From CAZGOM01 sp964527265 (GTDB taxonomy: Bacteria > Planctomycetota > Phycisphaerae > Phycisphaerales > Phycisphaeraceae): a stretch of DNA of 64,000 nt. The DNA lies in NCBI GenBank assembly GCA_964527265.1, contig CAZGOM010000006.1:7976-71975 (forward strand), given 5' to 3'. How positions within the stretch are numbered: the stretch's first letter is position 1; each line of letters starts with the position of its first letter. Below the pieces are notes generated by a model that did not search any database, had not been told where the DNA came from, and saw nothing but the letters and a program-made list of their open reading frames with translations. Shown here in pieces: positions 43,509 to 50,781 of the stretch. The position numbers were made by a program, and so were the translations under genes.

Positions 43509-44426
43509 TCAGCCTTCGGTGATGAGGGGGACGACGGGGCGGTTGGTTGGTTTGTGTTTGATGCCGTAGAGGCGGGCGGCGTTTTCGCCGAGGATGAGTT
43601 CTTTTTCTCGGGGGGTGAAGGATTTGGAGTCACGGAGGAAGTCGAGGCTTTGGCGGTAGGTGAAATCAACCATTGTGCGGGGCCAGTCGGAGCCCCACAT
43701 GATTTTCTCAGGGCCGATGCGTTTGATGGCTTCGCGGAGCTTTTTCTGTGCTTCCTTGAAGGGGAAGCCTTCTGAGCGGTAGAGCCAGACAATGCCACCG
43801 GTTTCGATGTAGACATTTTCGTATTTACAAAGGTCGAGTTGGCCGGGCCAACCGTCGCGGTTTGGCATGCCGAAGTGACCGATGGCGACGGGGAGGTGGG
43901 GGAATTGGTCGAGGACGCGTTTTAAGGCGGGGACTTGCTTGGTGCCGGAGGAGAGGTCGATGGCAAGGACGAGGGCGTAGGCTTCCATGCAGTCGTAGAT
44001 GGGCATGAGGCGTTTGTCGTCGAGGAGGATCTGGTCACCGAAGTGTCCGGCCGGGAATTTGAGACCTTTGAAGCCTTTGTCGAAGAGGCGGAGGGATTGC
44101 TTGGCGACAGTATCGGTTTTGAAAAAGTCGGGGAGGGCGTGGACGAAGAACCGTCCGGGGTATTTGGCCATGGTGTCCAGGCCGTAGTTGTTTTGTTCGC
44201 CGTCCATGTTTTCCTGTACGACGATACCAGTGTCAACGCCAGCGGCGTCGAATTCGGCCAGGACGTACTCGGCAAGTGCTTTGCAGTCGTGAAGATAGGC
44301 GGGCATGCCGAGGAATTTTTTATCGCCGATTTTGACGACGCCGTCGGCGACGGCACGGAGGGGGATCTTGTTTTGGATCTTGCCGTGGAGCTTGTTCCAG
44401 ATGTGCATGTGTGCGTCGATGATCAT
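43509..44426 (-). CDS. Amidohydrolase family 2 protein (fuconolactonase / dicarboxylate hydrolase-like)
   Basis: A 305-residue TIM-barrel metal hydrolase. DAHMHIW at the N-terminus carries the first metal histidines. PVAIGHFGMPNRDGW and MWGSDWPRT supply the later His and Asp. The closing LGENAARLYGI is typical of the family. It resembles L-fucono- or L-rhamnono-lactonases and 2-pyrone-4,6-dicarboxylate hydrolase. Placed between a Gfo/Idh/MocA dehydrogenase and a rhamnose mutarotase, a sugar lactonase is the simplest reading (inference). Gaps to both neighbours are short, in keeping with an operon. Confidence 0.88.
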   Translation of the reverse strand: MIIDAHMHIWNKLHGKIQNKIPLRAVADGVVKIGDKKFLGMPAYLHDCKALAEYVLAEFDAAGVDTGIVVQENMDGEQNNYGLDTMAKYPGRFFVHALPDFFKTDTVAKQSLRLFDKGFKGLKFPAGHFGDQILLDDKRLMPIYDCMEAYALVLAIDLSSGTKQVPALKRVLDQFPHLPVAIGHFGMPNRDGWPGQLDLCKYENVYIETGGIVWLYRSEGFPFKEAQKKLREAIKRIGPEKIMWGSDWPRTMVDFTYRQSLDFLRDSKSFTPREKELILGENAARLYGIKHKPTNRPVVPLITEG

Positions 44427-44504
44427 GGGGGCTCCGGGAAGAAAGGTAAAAGTGATAAGGAATAAGGTACAAGGAAGAGAGAGGAAAGGAAGAAGGAAAA
44501 TGCT

Positions 44505-45581
44505 TTAGTCGGGCAATGGTGTGCCGCCGGAAGCGTCGGAGATGAAGCAGGCCTCGACGAGGCTCATGGTCTGATAGGCGTCTTCAAAATTGGTATGGAG
44601 GGTTTCGTCTTCTCCGGCGAGGTAGCGGTGGAGATTTGAGAAGATGCCGGTGAAGGCGTCGGGGAACCAGTTGCCGGCCATGGGGAGATTGGTCCAGGAT
44701 TGGCCTTGGGTGATAATCTGGAGCTCGTCGGGCTCGCCGGTGGGGTAATTGAGATTGACGCCTAGTTTGGCGAAGGCGGCACCCTTGGAACCGACGACGC
44801 GGAAGGTGCACCAGGTGTGGTCGGGGCCGAAGGGGAAGCAGTGATTTAAGGTCAGGGAACAGCGCGGATTTTCGCCATAATTAAGGATAATTGAGCTTTT
44901 GCCGTGCGGGACTTTGGGGGCGTCGGGGTGTTTGATGGTGCGGGCGTAGACGCCGATGGGGTTTCCGGCGATGGCGCGGATGGCGTCGAGGTAATGGATG
45001 GAGTGGACGAGTATTTCGCCGCGCTTAAGTTTTTCTAGGAATGGCCATAAACCCCAGGGGGTATAGAGGTTAAGAGACATGTCGATATCAGTTACATCGC
45101 CTAAGAGGCCTTTGGCGATGGCGTCACGGATGGCGAGCATATTGGGTGAAAAGCGGAGCTGGAAGTTTACGCAAGCGAGGTGTTTGCGAAGACGGCAGAG
45201 ATCGCGGATTTTGCGTGCTTCGGCGAGGTCTCGGCCCATGGGTTTCTGGATGATGACGGCGGAGCCGGGGTTTAAGCCTTCAAGTAAGCCGAGAATGAAC
45301 TCCGGGGGAACAGCGATGTCGTAGACGGCGTTTGGCACTTTTGCAGCGTCGGCGAGGGAGGGATAGACGTTTGGGATGCCCCATTTGGCGGCGGTGGCTT
45401 TGGCGCGGTCGAGGCTGACGTCGTAGAGGCCGATGACGGGGATGCCGGCTTTTTTGTAGGCGGGCATGTGAGCGTCGTTGACGATGCCGCCGGCGCCGAG
45501 GATGACGACGGGGCGGGGATTTGAGGGGAGGGGCCAGGTTTGCTGGAGGGAAAGGAGGGGATTGGGCGTTGAACTGGTCAT
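44505..45581 (-). CDS. Gfo/Idh/MocA family oxidoreductase
   Basis: A 358-residue NAD(P)-dependent sugar dehydrogenase. The Rossmann fold opens VVILGAGGIVNDAHMPAYKKAG with GxGxxG-like spacing. IIQKPMGRDLAEAR replaces the usual EKP catalytic-lysine motif with QKP. The C-terminal beta-sheet domain binds the substrate (VHSIHYLDAIRAIAG). It is the first gene of the operon down to 42386 and probably oxidises a deoxysugar to its lactone. The divergent ACT-domain gene begins 108 bases away. Confidence 0.92.
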   Translation of the reverse strand: MTSSTPNPLLSLQQTWPLPSNPRPVVILGAGGIVNDAHMPAYKKAGIPVIGLYDVSLDRAKATAAKWGIPNVYPSLADAAKVPNAVYDIAVPPEFILGLLEGLNPGSAVIIQKPMGRDLAEARKIRDLCRLRKHLACVNFQLRFSPNMLAIRDAIAKGLLGDVTDIDMSLNLYTPWGLWPFLEKLKRGEILVHSIHYLDAIRAIAGNPIGVYARTIKHPDAPKVPHGKSSIILNYGENPRCSLTLNHCFPFGPDHTWCTFRVVGSKGAAFAKLGVNLNYPTGEPDELQIITQGQSWTNLPMAGNWFPDAFTGIFSNLHRYLAGEDETLHTNFEDAYQTMSLVEACFISDASGGTPLPD

Positions 45582-45689
45582 GAGAGGTTCCGGATTTGGG
45601 CAATGAGTTTTGGATGAAGAAGGATTGGTTATACCTTGCGGGGCTAGAATGGGGGAGGCGGTTGCGGGAGCGCCTTAAAGGAGCATGCC

Positions 45690-46181
45690 ATGAGTCAGCA
45701 GCCGACTGATCTCGAATACAATTTGAGCTATGAGCCAGTAAGGAATGTGCAATTCAACATATTCCTGGATAACCGGGTGGGAAAGCTTTACGAACTGCTG
45801 AGTATTTTTGAGAATCAGGCGTTGTGCGTGGCGGGTTTGTGCGTGATTGATACCTCAGACTGCGCGATTGCGCGGGTGTTGACGTCGCGTTCGGAATTGG
45901 CGCGGCGGTTACTGGGGCGGGCGAAGATGGCGTTCAGCGAGTCGCCGGTGATTGTGGTGGAGGTGCCGCCGGACCACACGCTGCCGGGATTATGCCGCGC
46001 GCTGCTTTCGGCGGAGTTGAGCATTAAGTACGTGTATCCGCTTTTGGTGAGTCCGCATGGGAAAAACGCGGTGGCGGTGCAGTGCGATGACCACACGCTG
46101 GCGATTGAGCTGTTATTGAAAAAGCAGTTTGTGCTGCTGGGGGAGAATGATTTGGGGGAGAATCTTAATCCAGGGGAATAG
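45690..46181 (+). CDS. ACT-domain protein
   Basis: A 163-residue protein with two ACT-like beta-alpha-beta units. The first is NVQFNIFLDNRVGKLYELLSIFENQALCVAGLCVID. The second is SPVIVVEVPPDHTLPGLCRALLSAELSIKYVYPLL. ACT pairs bind amino acids and regulate enzymes such as acetolactate synthase. Here they are not fused to a catalytic domain. AAAGGAG lies eight bases upstream of ATG 45690, a strong site. The partner enzyme is unknown. It lies opposite the sugar operon and convergent with a pseudopilin. Confidence 0.88.
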   Translation: MSQQPTDLEYNLSYEPVRNVQFNIFLDNRVGKLYELLSIFENQALCVAGLCVIDTSDCAIARVLTSRSELARRLLGRAKMAFSESPVIVVEVPPDHTLPGLCRALLSAELSIKYVYPLLVSPHGKNAVAVQCDDHTLAIELLLKKQFVLLGENDLGENLNPGE

Positions 46182-46281
46182 AGGTGGGGGTAAGACGGAG
46201 AGAGAAGCAAGGACGTCTTGAGGGCCGGGGCCGGGATTGGCGGTTGATGTCCAGAGGAACGTCTACAGCGTGACTCCTGAT

Positions 46282-47028
46282 TTAGTACCAGCCTTTATGG
46301 GAGGAGTCATTGACGTCAAGGATCCAAAGGTCGTCGCGCATGCCTTTGGAGAGAGCTTGAACGTGGCCATCGACAAAGAGGATGTTGGCGATCTGGTTGT
46401 GGCCGCGTTTGCGTGTGGGGTGGTTGAGGGAGCCATCGAGGGTGGAGAAGGCTGGGGTGTAGAAAGAGTAGATGGTGTAATCGGCGACAAGAAAGAGGAC
46501 GCTGGGGCTGATCTGGAGATTGGTCATGGTGCGGCGCATGCGCCAGACGGAAGCGGATTCCTGGCCGGAAGGGTAGTTGGCCAAATCGGTGGTGGGGAGG
46601 CCGGAGGTAAGGACGAGGTTCATGCCGTAGTGGCCGGAGTTGAGGGCATTGCCGGCTTTATCGAGGGTGGATTGGGGACAGCGGAAGCCCTTGATGACGA
46701 CATCGACTGAGTTTGTCTGGTTTGCAGAGGCATCGAGGGCGGAGCCGTCCCATCCGCCCATGTAGGGAGCGAGATGGACCATCCAGCCGGCGGCGTTGCG
46801 GTAGAAGTAGGGGAAGGCGCTCTGGCGGTCGTTGACGGAGTAGGCGGTGGTGGCAATGCCCTGTTGACGGAGATTGGCGGCGCAGAGCTGGATGCGGGTC
46901 TGGAAGCGGGCTTGGTTTAAGGAGGGGAGGATCAGGGCGATCAGGACGGCCATGATGGCGATGACGACTAGAAGTTCGACAAGGGTAAAAGCGGTACGGC
47001 GGGGGAAACATGACATGGGTGGTAGCAT
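46282..47028 (-). CDS. Pseudopilin (H-X9-DG family)
   Basis: A 248-residue pseudopilin. The leader ends RRTA, then FTLVELLVVIAIMAVLIALILPSL with Glu at +5. The C-terminal HNQIANILFVDGHVQAL is a good H-X9-DG signature. A second in-frame ATG at 47016 gives a shorter leader. It is the third such protein in the window, and like the others it is not beside a secretion apparatus. Many planctomycetes carry dozens of scattered copies; their roles are largely unknown. Confidence 0.88.
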   Translation of the reverse strand: MLPPMSCFPRRTAFTLVELLVVIAIMAVLIALILPSLNQARFQTRIQLCAANLRQQGIATTAYSVNDRQSAFPYFYRNAAGWMVHLAPYMGGWDGSALDASANQTNSVDVVIKGFRCPQSTLDKAGNALNSGHYGMNLVLTSGLPTTDLANYPSGQESASVWRMRRTMTNLQISPSVLFLVADYTIYSFYTPAFSTLDGSLNHPTRKRGHNQIANILFVDGHVQALSKGMRDDLWILDVNDSSHKGWY

Positions 47029-47343
47029 GGGGGGCTCGGCGAAAAGGGACGAAATGAACTGTTAGGAACCGGTTTTCATGATAGGTGGGGGGTGGGTGTG
47101 GTGGAAGCAGAAACCGGTGTACCTGTGTACTGAGATGTGACATTCAAAGGTTTATTAGGTGACTACCTTTGCGCAGTTTTGCGAATTTGACATAAAAATA
47201 GACATTTTCGATCCTGGGGGCCTGAAGAGGCGGGATTTGGAGATATATAAGGGGCGCGGTCGATAATGGGGTAGACGTGGAAAGAACAGGGGGCGACGAC
47301 ATTGGCAGGACGGTCAAATGGTTTGCCGGGTGAAAGGAATCCC
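47029..47343. other. 315-base divergent intergenic region
   Basis: It lies between the pseudopilin (-) and the DUF1961 gene (+). It contains a dyad CAAAGGT-N13-ACCTTTG (47145-47171) that could be an operator. It also contains a TTGACA hexamer (47187-47192) without a good -10 partner, and TATATAA at about 47244. No gene is seen. Confidence 0.4.
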
Positions 47344-48048
47344 ATGACGCTTTACTACGACGATCAGGAAGAACTGCATGGAGACGTGACGGCAGATGAC
47401 TGGGCGCATGAAGGGGTGGGGAAAATCGAGGGAACCGGGGACCGGCGGGGCATAGATCTGGTGTGTCTTGGGTCCAAGCAGGGAGCGCGGGGGTGCATGG
47501 CATTTTTTCGTCATGCGCTGCCGGACCAGATTGCCGTGAGCTATGAACTCACCGTGCATTCGCAAGCAGGGCTGGTGATCAACTACCTGGCAATGCGGGG
47601 GATCAACGGGGAGAGCGTGCTTGATCCCACGTCAGGGCTGCCGGCGCGGGATGGGATCATGGCGAATTACTGGGCCAGCGAATTTGGCCTGCAGAGCTAT
47701 CACCTGTCATTCACACGCTACAACGACAAAGGCGTGCATACCGGGACGGCCAACATCCGGCGCAACCCGGGAGGACTGCTCGTGGGGCATGGCGTGGACC
47801 CGGTGCGGGAGGTGGGGCGGGCTTTCAAGCTCCGCATCACCAAAGACCGTGGGGCTGTGCAACTGTTTGTGGATGGGGTGCTGGCGATGGCTTGCGTGGA
47901 CCACGCGACGAACCTGGGGCCGATCCCCGATGGCGGGCATTTCGGCTTCAGGTTGGTGGGAGATGATGTGAGGGTGACGGTGAAGGATTTTTGTGTGAAG
48001 AAGATCGCTGCGGCAAGTGTGTGGACGCCGTGGGTGATGAAGGGGTGA
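47344..48048 (+). CDS. DUF1961 family protein (YesU-like)
   Basis: A 234-residue concanavalin/laminarinase-like beta-jelly-roll protein. It reads TLYYDDQEELHGDVTADDW, then GARGCMAFFRHALPDQIAVSYELTVH, and ends with GPIPDGGHFGFRLVGDDVRVTVKDF. The LHGDV and G-x-FGFR segments match the DUF1961 family, which includes B. subtilis YesU from the rhamnogalacturonan operon. Activity is unproven in the family; carbohydrate binding or lyase action is likely. AAAGGAA lies eight bases before ATG 47344. The ~205-nt structured element begins 21 bases after its stop. Confidence 0.75.
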   Translation: MTLYYDDQEELHGDVTADDWAHEGVGKIEGTGDRRGIDLVCLGSKQGARGCMAFFRHALPDQIAVSYELTVHSQAGLVINYLAMRGINGESVLDPTSGLPARDGIMANYWASEFGLQSYHLSFTRYNDKGVHTGTANIRRNPGGLLVGHGVDPVREVGRAFKLRITKDRGAVQLFVDGVLAMACVDHATNLGPIPDGGHFGFRLVGDDVRVTVKDFCVKKIAAASVWTPWVMKG

Positions 48049-48069
48049 TTTTAGTTCGGGGCGCAGGGC

Positions 48070-48273
48070 AGGGTAAAAGCATTTGGAGGAATAGGTGGCA
48101 TGTGCACCCGGGTTATCGGGTGGTCGGGTTGTCGGGGGGCTTCGAAAACGCTGACTCTGTTGAAGATCAATGCCCTTGTGCGACCTGAAATAAGCCGTGT
48201 GTGCTTCTCAAGGACACGCGGCAACCCGATACCCTCACCCGAGTGCGTGGGCCAACTCAAATGCTTTTACCCT
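48070..48273 (+). ncRNA. Candidate structured RNA or mobile element, copy A
   Basis: A 204-nt element occupies nearly the whole gap between the DUF1961 and DinB genes. Terminal arms AGGGTAAAAGCATTTG (48070-48085) and CAAATGCTTTTACCCT (48258-48273) pair over 16 bp. Inner helices include TGTGCAC (48101-48107) with GTGCGTG (48243-48249), and GGGT-T-ATCGGG (48110-48120) with CCCGATACCC (48225-48234). A local hairpin pairs CCGTGTGT (48195-48202) with ACACGCGG (48214-48221) and has CAAGG at the end of its loop. The block CGGGGGGCTTCGAAAACGC (48133-48151) is identical in copy B. It is bounded by the direct repeat GGGGCGCAGGG at 48058-48068 and 48274-48284. Confidence 0.6.
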
Positions 48274-48292
48274 GGGGCGCAGGGGAAGCTGA

Positions 48293-48793
48293 TCAAAGGA
48301 GCGGCAGACCGACGGCGCGGCGCCAGACCATGAGCTGGCCCAGGTGTTGGGCTTCGTGAATGAGCATGAGATAAACCAGGGTTTGGGCGGAATCGGGAAA
48401 AGCGTGAGACCAGCGCTCCAAGCCGGGGGGCTGGGCCAGGAGGTTGGGGGACACCTGTCGGAGCGCGGTTTCAACTTGCGCGTGACCGTGGGAATAGAGC
48501 GCCAAGAGTGCTTCTTTGGAGCGATAGCAGGTGGGGTCATCTATGGGGGTGGAGCCTTCATCGTAGATGGAGGCGTCGACTGCGAGGGCGGGGTCATCGA
48601 CGCTTTGACCCTGTGCGAGAGAAAGGATGGCGGGGTGATAGAAAATCAAATGAGAGAGCGTCCAGGCGGGATGGTTGACGACGCCCGGGGATTGACGGGT
48701 CATAAGAGAAGGATCGGCATCCGCGAGAAGGGCGCGTGCAATGGTGTGGTTTTTACGCCAGCCTGCGAGAAGAAGATCGCTGATGGAAGTCAT
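48293..48793 (-). CDS. DinB-family putative metalloenzyme
   Basis: A 166-residue four-helix-bundle protein of the DinB/YfiT superfamily. The metal histidines are expected in HPAWTLSHLIFYHPAIL and at the C-terminal helix LIHEAQHLGQLMVWRR. The superfamily includes thiol transferases with bacillithiol or mycothiol; no thiol is implied here. Its start codon overlaps the stop of the upstream DUF488 gene by four bases (ATGA), so translation is probably coupled. Confidence 0.86.
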   Translation of the reverse strand: MTSISDLLLAGWRKNHTIARALLADADPSLMTRQSPGVVNHPAWTLSHLIFYHPAILSLAQGQSVDDPALAVDASIYDEGSTPIDDPTCYRSKEALLALYSHGHAQVETALRQVSPNLLAQPPGLERWSHAFPDSAQTLVYLMLIHEAQHLGQLMVWRRAVGLPLL

Positions 48794-49407
48794 GTGGAAG
48801 CCTTTGTTCGTGCGGATTTGGATGCGTGGACTGACCCGGGTTTATGGCTTGTGAGGTACGTTTGCAGTGCGACTGCGTTGTTGAAGGATTCGTCCTTAGC
48901 AGCATAAACAAGCGTGACGTGATGCCTGGGGAGGAGTGCGCGGATTTCATCCAGGGCGTGGGGGTGGCTGTCGAGTTCCTTGTGGTATCGGCGTTGGAAT
49001 TCTTCCCAGCGTTTGGGGTCATGGTTGAACCACTGGCGGAGCTGAAGGCTTGGCGCGGCATCCTTGGCCCATGCGTGGAGGTGGGCGTGATAACGGGAGA
49101 CGGCGCGGGGCCAGAGGCGATCGACGAGGATGCGTATGCCGTCCTCCTCGGCGGCGGGTTCGTAGATACGTTTGATTTTGAGGGCAGGGCGTTTGCGTGT
49201 GGTTTTCATGGTTTTGCTTTGTTGCTGGAGGAGGAAGGAAAGATCGAGCGAATGGATCGCACCCATGGCAACTTCAAAGGCGCCTTGAGCGCACAGGCCG
49301 CGGATGAGTGCGTCTTCATGGGCGTCCAAGGCTGCCTTGCGACAGGCCTCGCGTATGGATTGAGCGATGTGGGCAAGGCGCTGCACGCGTAGGTGTTTGG
49401 GTGTCAT
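48790..49407 (-). CDS. DUF488 protein with an extra N-terminal domain
   Basis: A 205-residue protein. Residues 67-205 form a DUF488 domain: IKRIYEPAAEEDGIRILVDRLWPRAV, LRQWFNHDPKRWEEFQRRYHKEL and TLVYAAKDESFNNAVAL. Residues 1-60 (TPKHLRVQRLAHIAQSIREACRKAALDAHEDALIRGLCAQ) are helical. They look to me like a small stand-alone bacterial protein fused in frame. If the start were instead 49209, only DUF488 would be made. The function is unknown. DUF488 proteins have a sulfotransferase- or nuclease-like fold suggestion only. It is translationally coupled to the DinB gene. Confidence 0.78.
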   Translation of the reverse strand: MTPKHLRVQRLAHIAQSIREACRKAALDAHEDALIRGLCAQGAFEVAMGAIHSLDLSFLLQQQSKTMKTTRKRPALKIKRIYEPAAEEDGIRILVDRLWPRAVSRYHAHLHAWAKDAAPSLQLRQWFNHDPKRWEEFQRRYHKELDSHPHALDEIRALLPRHHVTLVYAAKDESFNNAVALQTYLTSHKPGSVHASKSARTKAST

Positions 49408-49612
49408 GGTTGGGCTTATCGGGTTGCTTTTTGGATTCTATACCTATGGGTGAAGAATTCAAAGATGAAATTACCACGGGAACGGACGACAGCTCTACTT
49501 GATGTACATGCGTGGTGGTGGGATTCGGTGATGGGCATTAGTAGACGAGGATGAATCGGTTGAAGCGTTATGATTGGCGGCGAACCGCTGATGGCCGGAA
49601 AACTATGAAACT

Positions 49613-50683
49613 ATGACAATCAATCCCGATAACAAAGCGTGCCTGCTTGAGAGTGATCTTCGAGAGATGTTTGCGCTTACGCACGGCGTGTGGTGCGATC
49701 TGGGGAAGCAGCGTGTGTTTCTGACGGGGGGAACGGGTTTTTTCGGTTGCTGGCTGCTGGAGTCTTTTCTTTACGCCGAAGATCAATTGAAGGCGGGCAG
49801 CACGGTGACCGTGCTAACGCGGAGCCCGGAAAGATTTCGACAAAAGCATCCACGGCTGGCGACACATCCGGCGGTGACGCTGCATGCGGGAGACATTCGG
49901 GACTTCAAGTTTCCGGAAGGGCCATTTGATTGCGTGATTCATGCGGCGACGCCTTCAGGCGTGGGATTGACGGGGCAGATATCGAACCTGGAGATGTTTG
50001 ATATCACAGTCGAGGGGACCCGGCAGGCGCTTGAGTTTGCGAGGGTGAGCGGGGTGCGAAAGTTTTTGTTGACCAGTTCCGGAGCGGTGTATGGAACTCA
50101 GCCGGTTGATATGGAGGGGATGCCGGAGGATGCCGCGCAGGGGCCGGTGACGATGAACCCTGCGAATGCTTATGGAGAGGGGAAGCGCGCTGCGGAAATG
50201 CTGTGCGCGATCTACCAAGCGCAGTATGGATTGGAGTGCAAGATTGCCAGGTGCTTTGCATTTGTGGGGCCGTATTTGCCGATTGATACACACTTTGCCG
50301 CGGGCAATTTCATTCGAGACGCGCTGGAGGGGAGGCGTATTCATATTCGGGGGGATGGAACGCCCTTGCGATCGTATCTTTATGCATCGGACCTGATGGT
50401 GTGGCTCTGGACGATCCTGGCGCAGGGCAGGGCGATGAGGCCGTACAACGTGGGTGCGTCGGAGGCGATTTCGATCTTGGGGCTTGCGGAGGAGGTGGCG
50501 AGGCTTTGCATGCCGCAACTGGACATTCAGGTGGACAAGGCGCCGGTTCCTGGTTTGCTTCCAATGCGGTATGTGCCGGATGTTTCACGGGCGCGGGGCG
50601 AACTGGGGTTGGATGTGACGGTGCCGGTGGCGGAAGGGTTGGCAAAAACATTGCGGTGGCATCAGGCAACACGTGGAAGATAG
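49613..50683 (+). CDS. NAD-dependent epimerase/dehydratase
   Basis: A 356-residue extended SDR acting on nucleotide sugars. The cofactor loop is FLTGGTGFFGCWLLE, and the Asp-containing turn is HAGDIRDF. The catalytic motif is NAYGEGKRAAE (Tyr-x-x-x-Lys). ARCFAFVGPYLPIDTHFAAGNFI and the RYVPDVSRARGELG ending are typical of GDP/UDP-sugar epimerases and decarboxylases. About 30 extra residues precede the Rossmann fold. It opens a + cluster for surface-sugar synthesis. The upstream ATG with its ATCAATCCCGAT context was taken as the start. Confidence 0.9.
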   Translation: MTINPDNKACLLESDLREMFALTHGVWCDLGKQRVFLTGGTGFFGCWLLESFLYAEDQLKAGSTVTVLTRSPERFRQKHPRLATHPAVTLHAGDIRDFKFPEGPFDCVIHAATPSGVGLTGQISNLEMFDITVEGTRQALEFARVSGVRKFLLTSSGAVYGTQPVDMEGMPEDAAQGPVTMNPANAYGEGKRAAEMLCAIYQAQYGLECKIARCFAFVGPYLPIDTHFAAGNFIRDALEGRRIHIRGDGTPLRSYLYASDLMVWLWTILAQGRAMRPYNVGASEAISILGLAEEVARLCMPQLDIQVDKAPVPGLLPMRYVPDVSRARGELGLDVTVPVAEGLAKTLRWHQATRGR

Positions 50684-50781
50684 ACGGTGGGACACGTATG
50701 TTGTCAGCGGGCAGAATGTCGGTTCTAATTCGGTTGGGTCTTTGTGGCCAAGTCAGCCCCTTTTTTTAGTTGGATAATCCG

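Noticed and set aside
48100..48333. Short + frame through element copy A, and the matching - frame through copy B, sharing a GGFENA peptide
   Set aside because: The shared peptide comes only from the 19-nt invariant block. Flanking residues differ and the frames do not stay aligned, while paired bases covary. RNA or DNA structure explains it better than protein.
49400..49612. Search for a duplicate of the tRNA-Gln 3' end as left border of an island
   Set aside because: No match to the T-arm or acceptor sequence was seen, so no attachment site is claimed.
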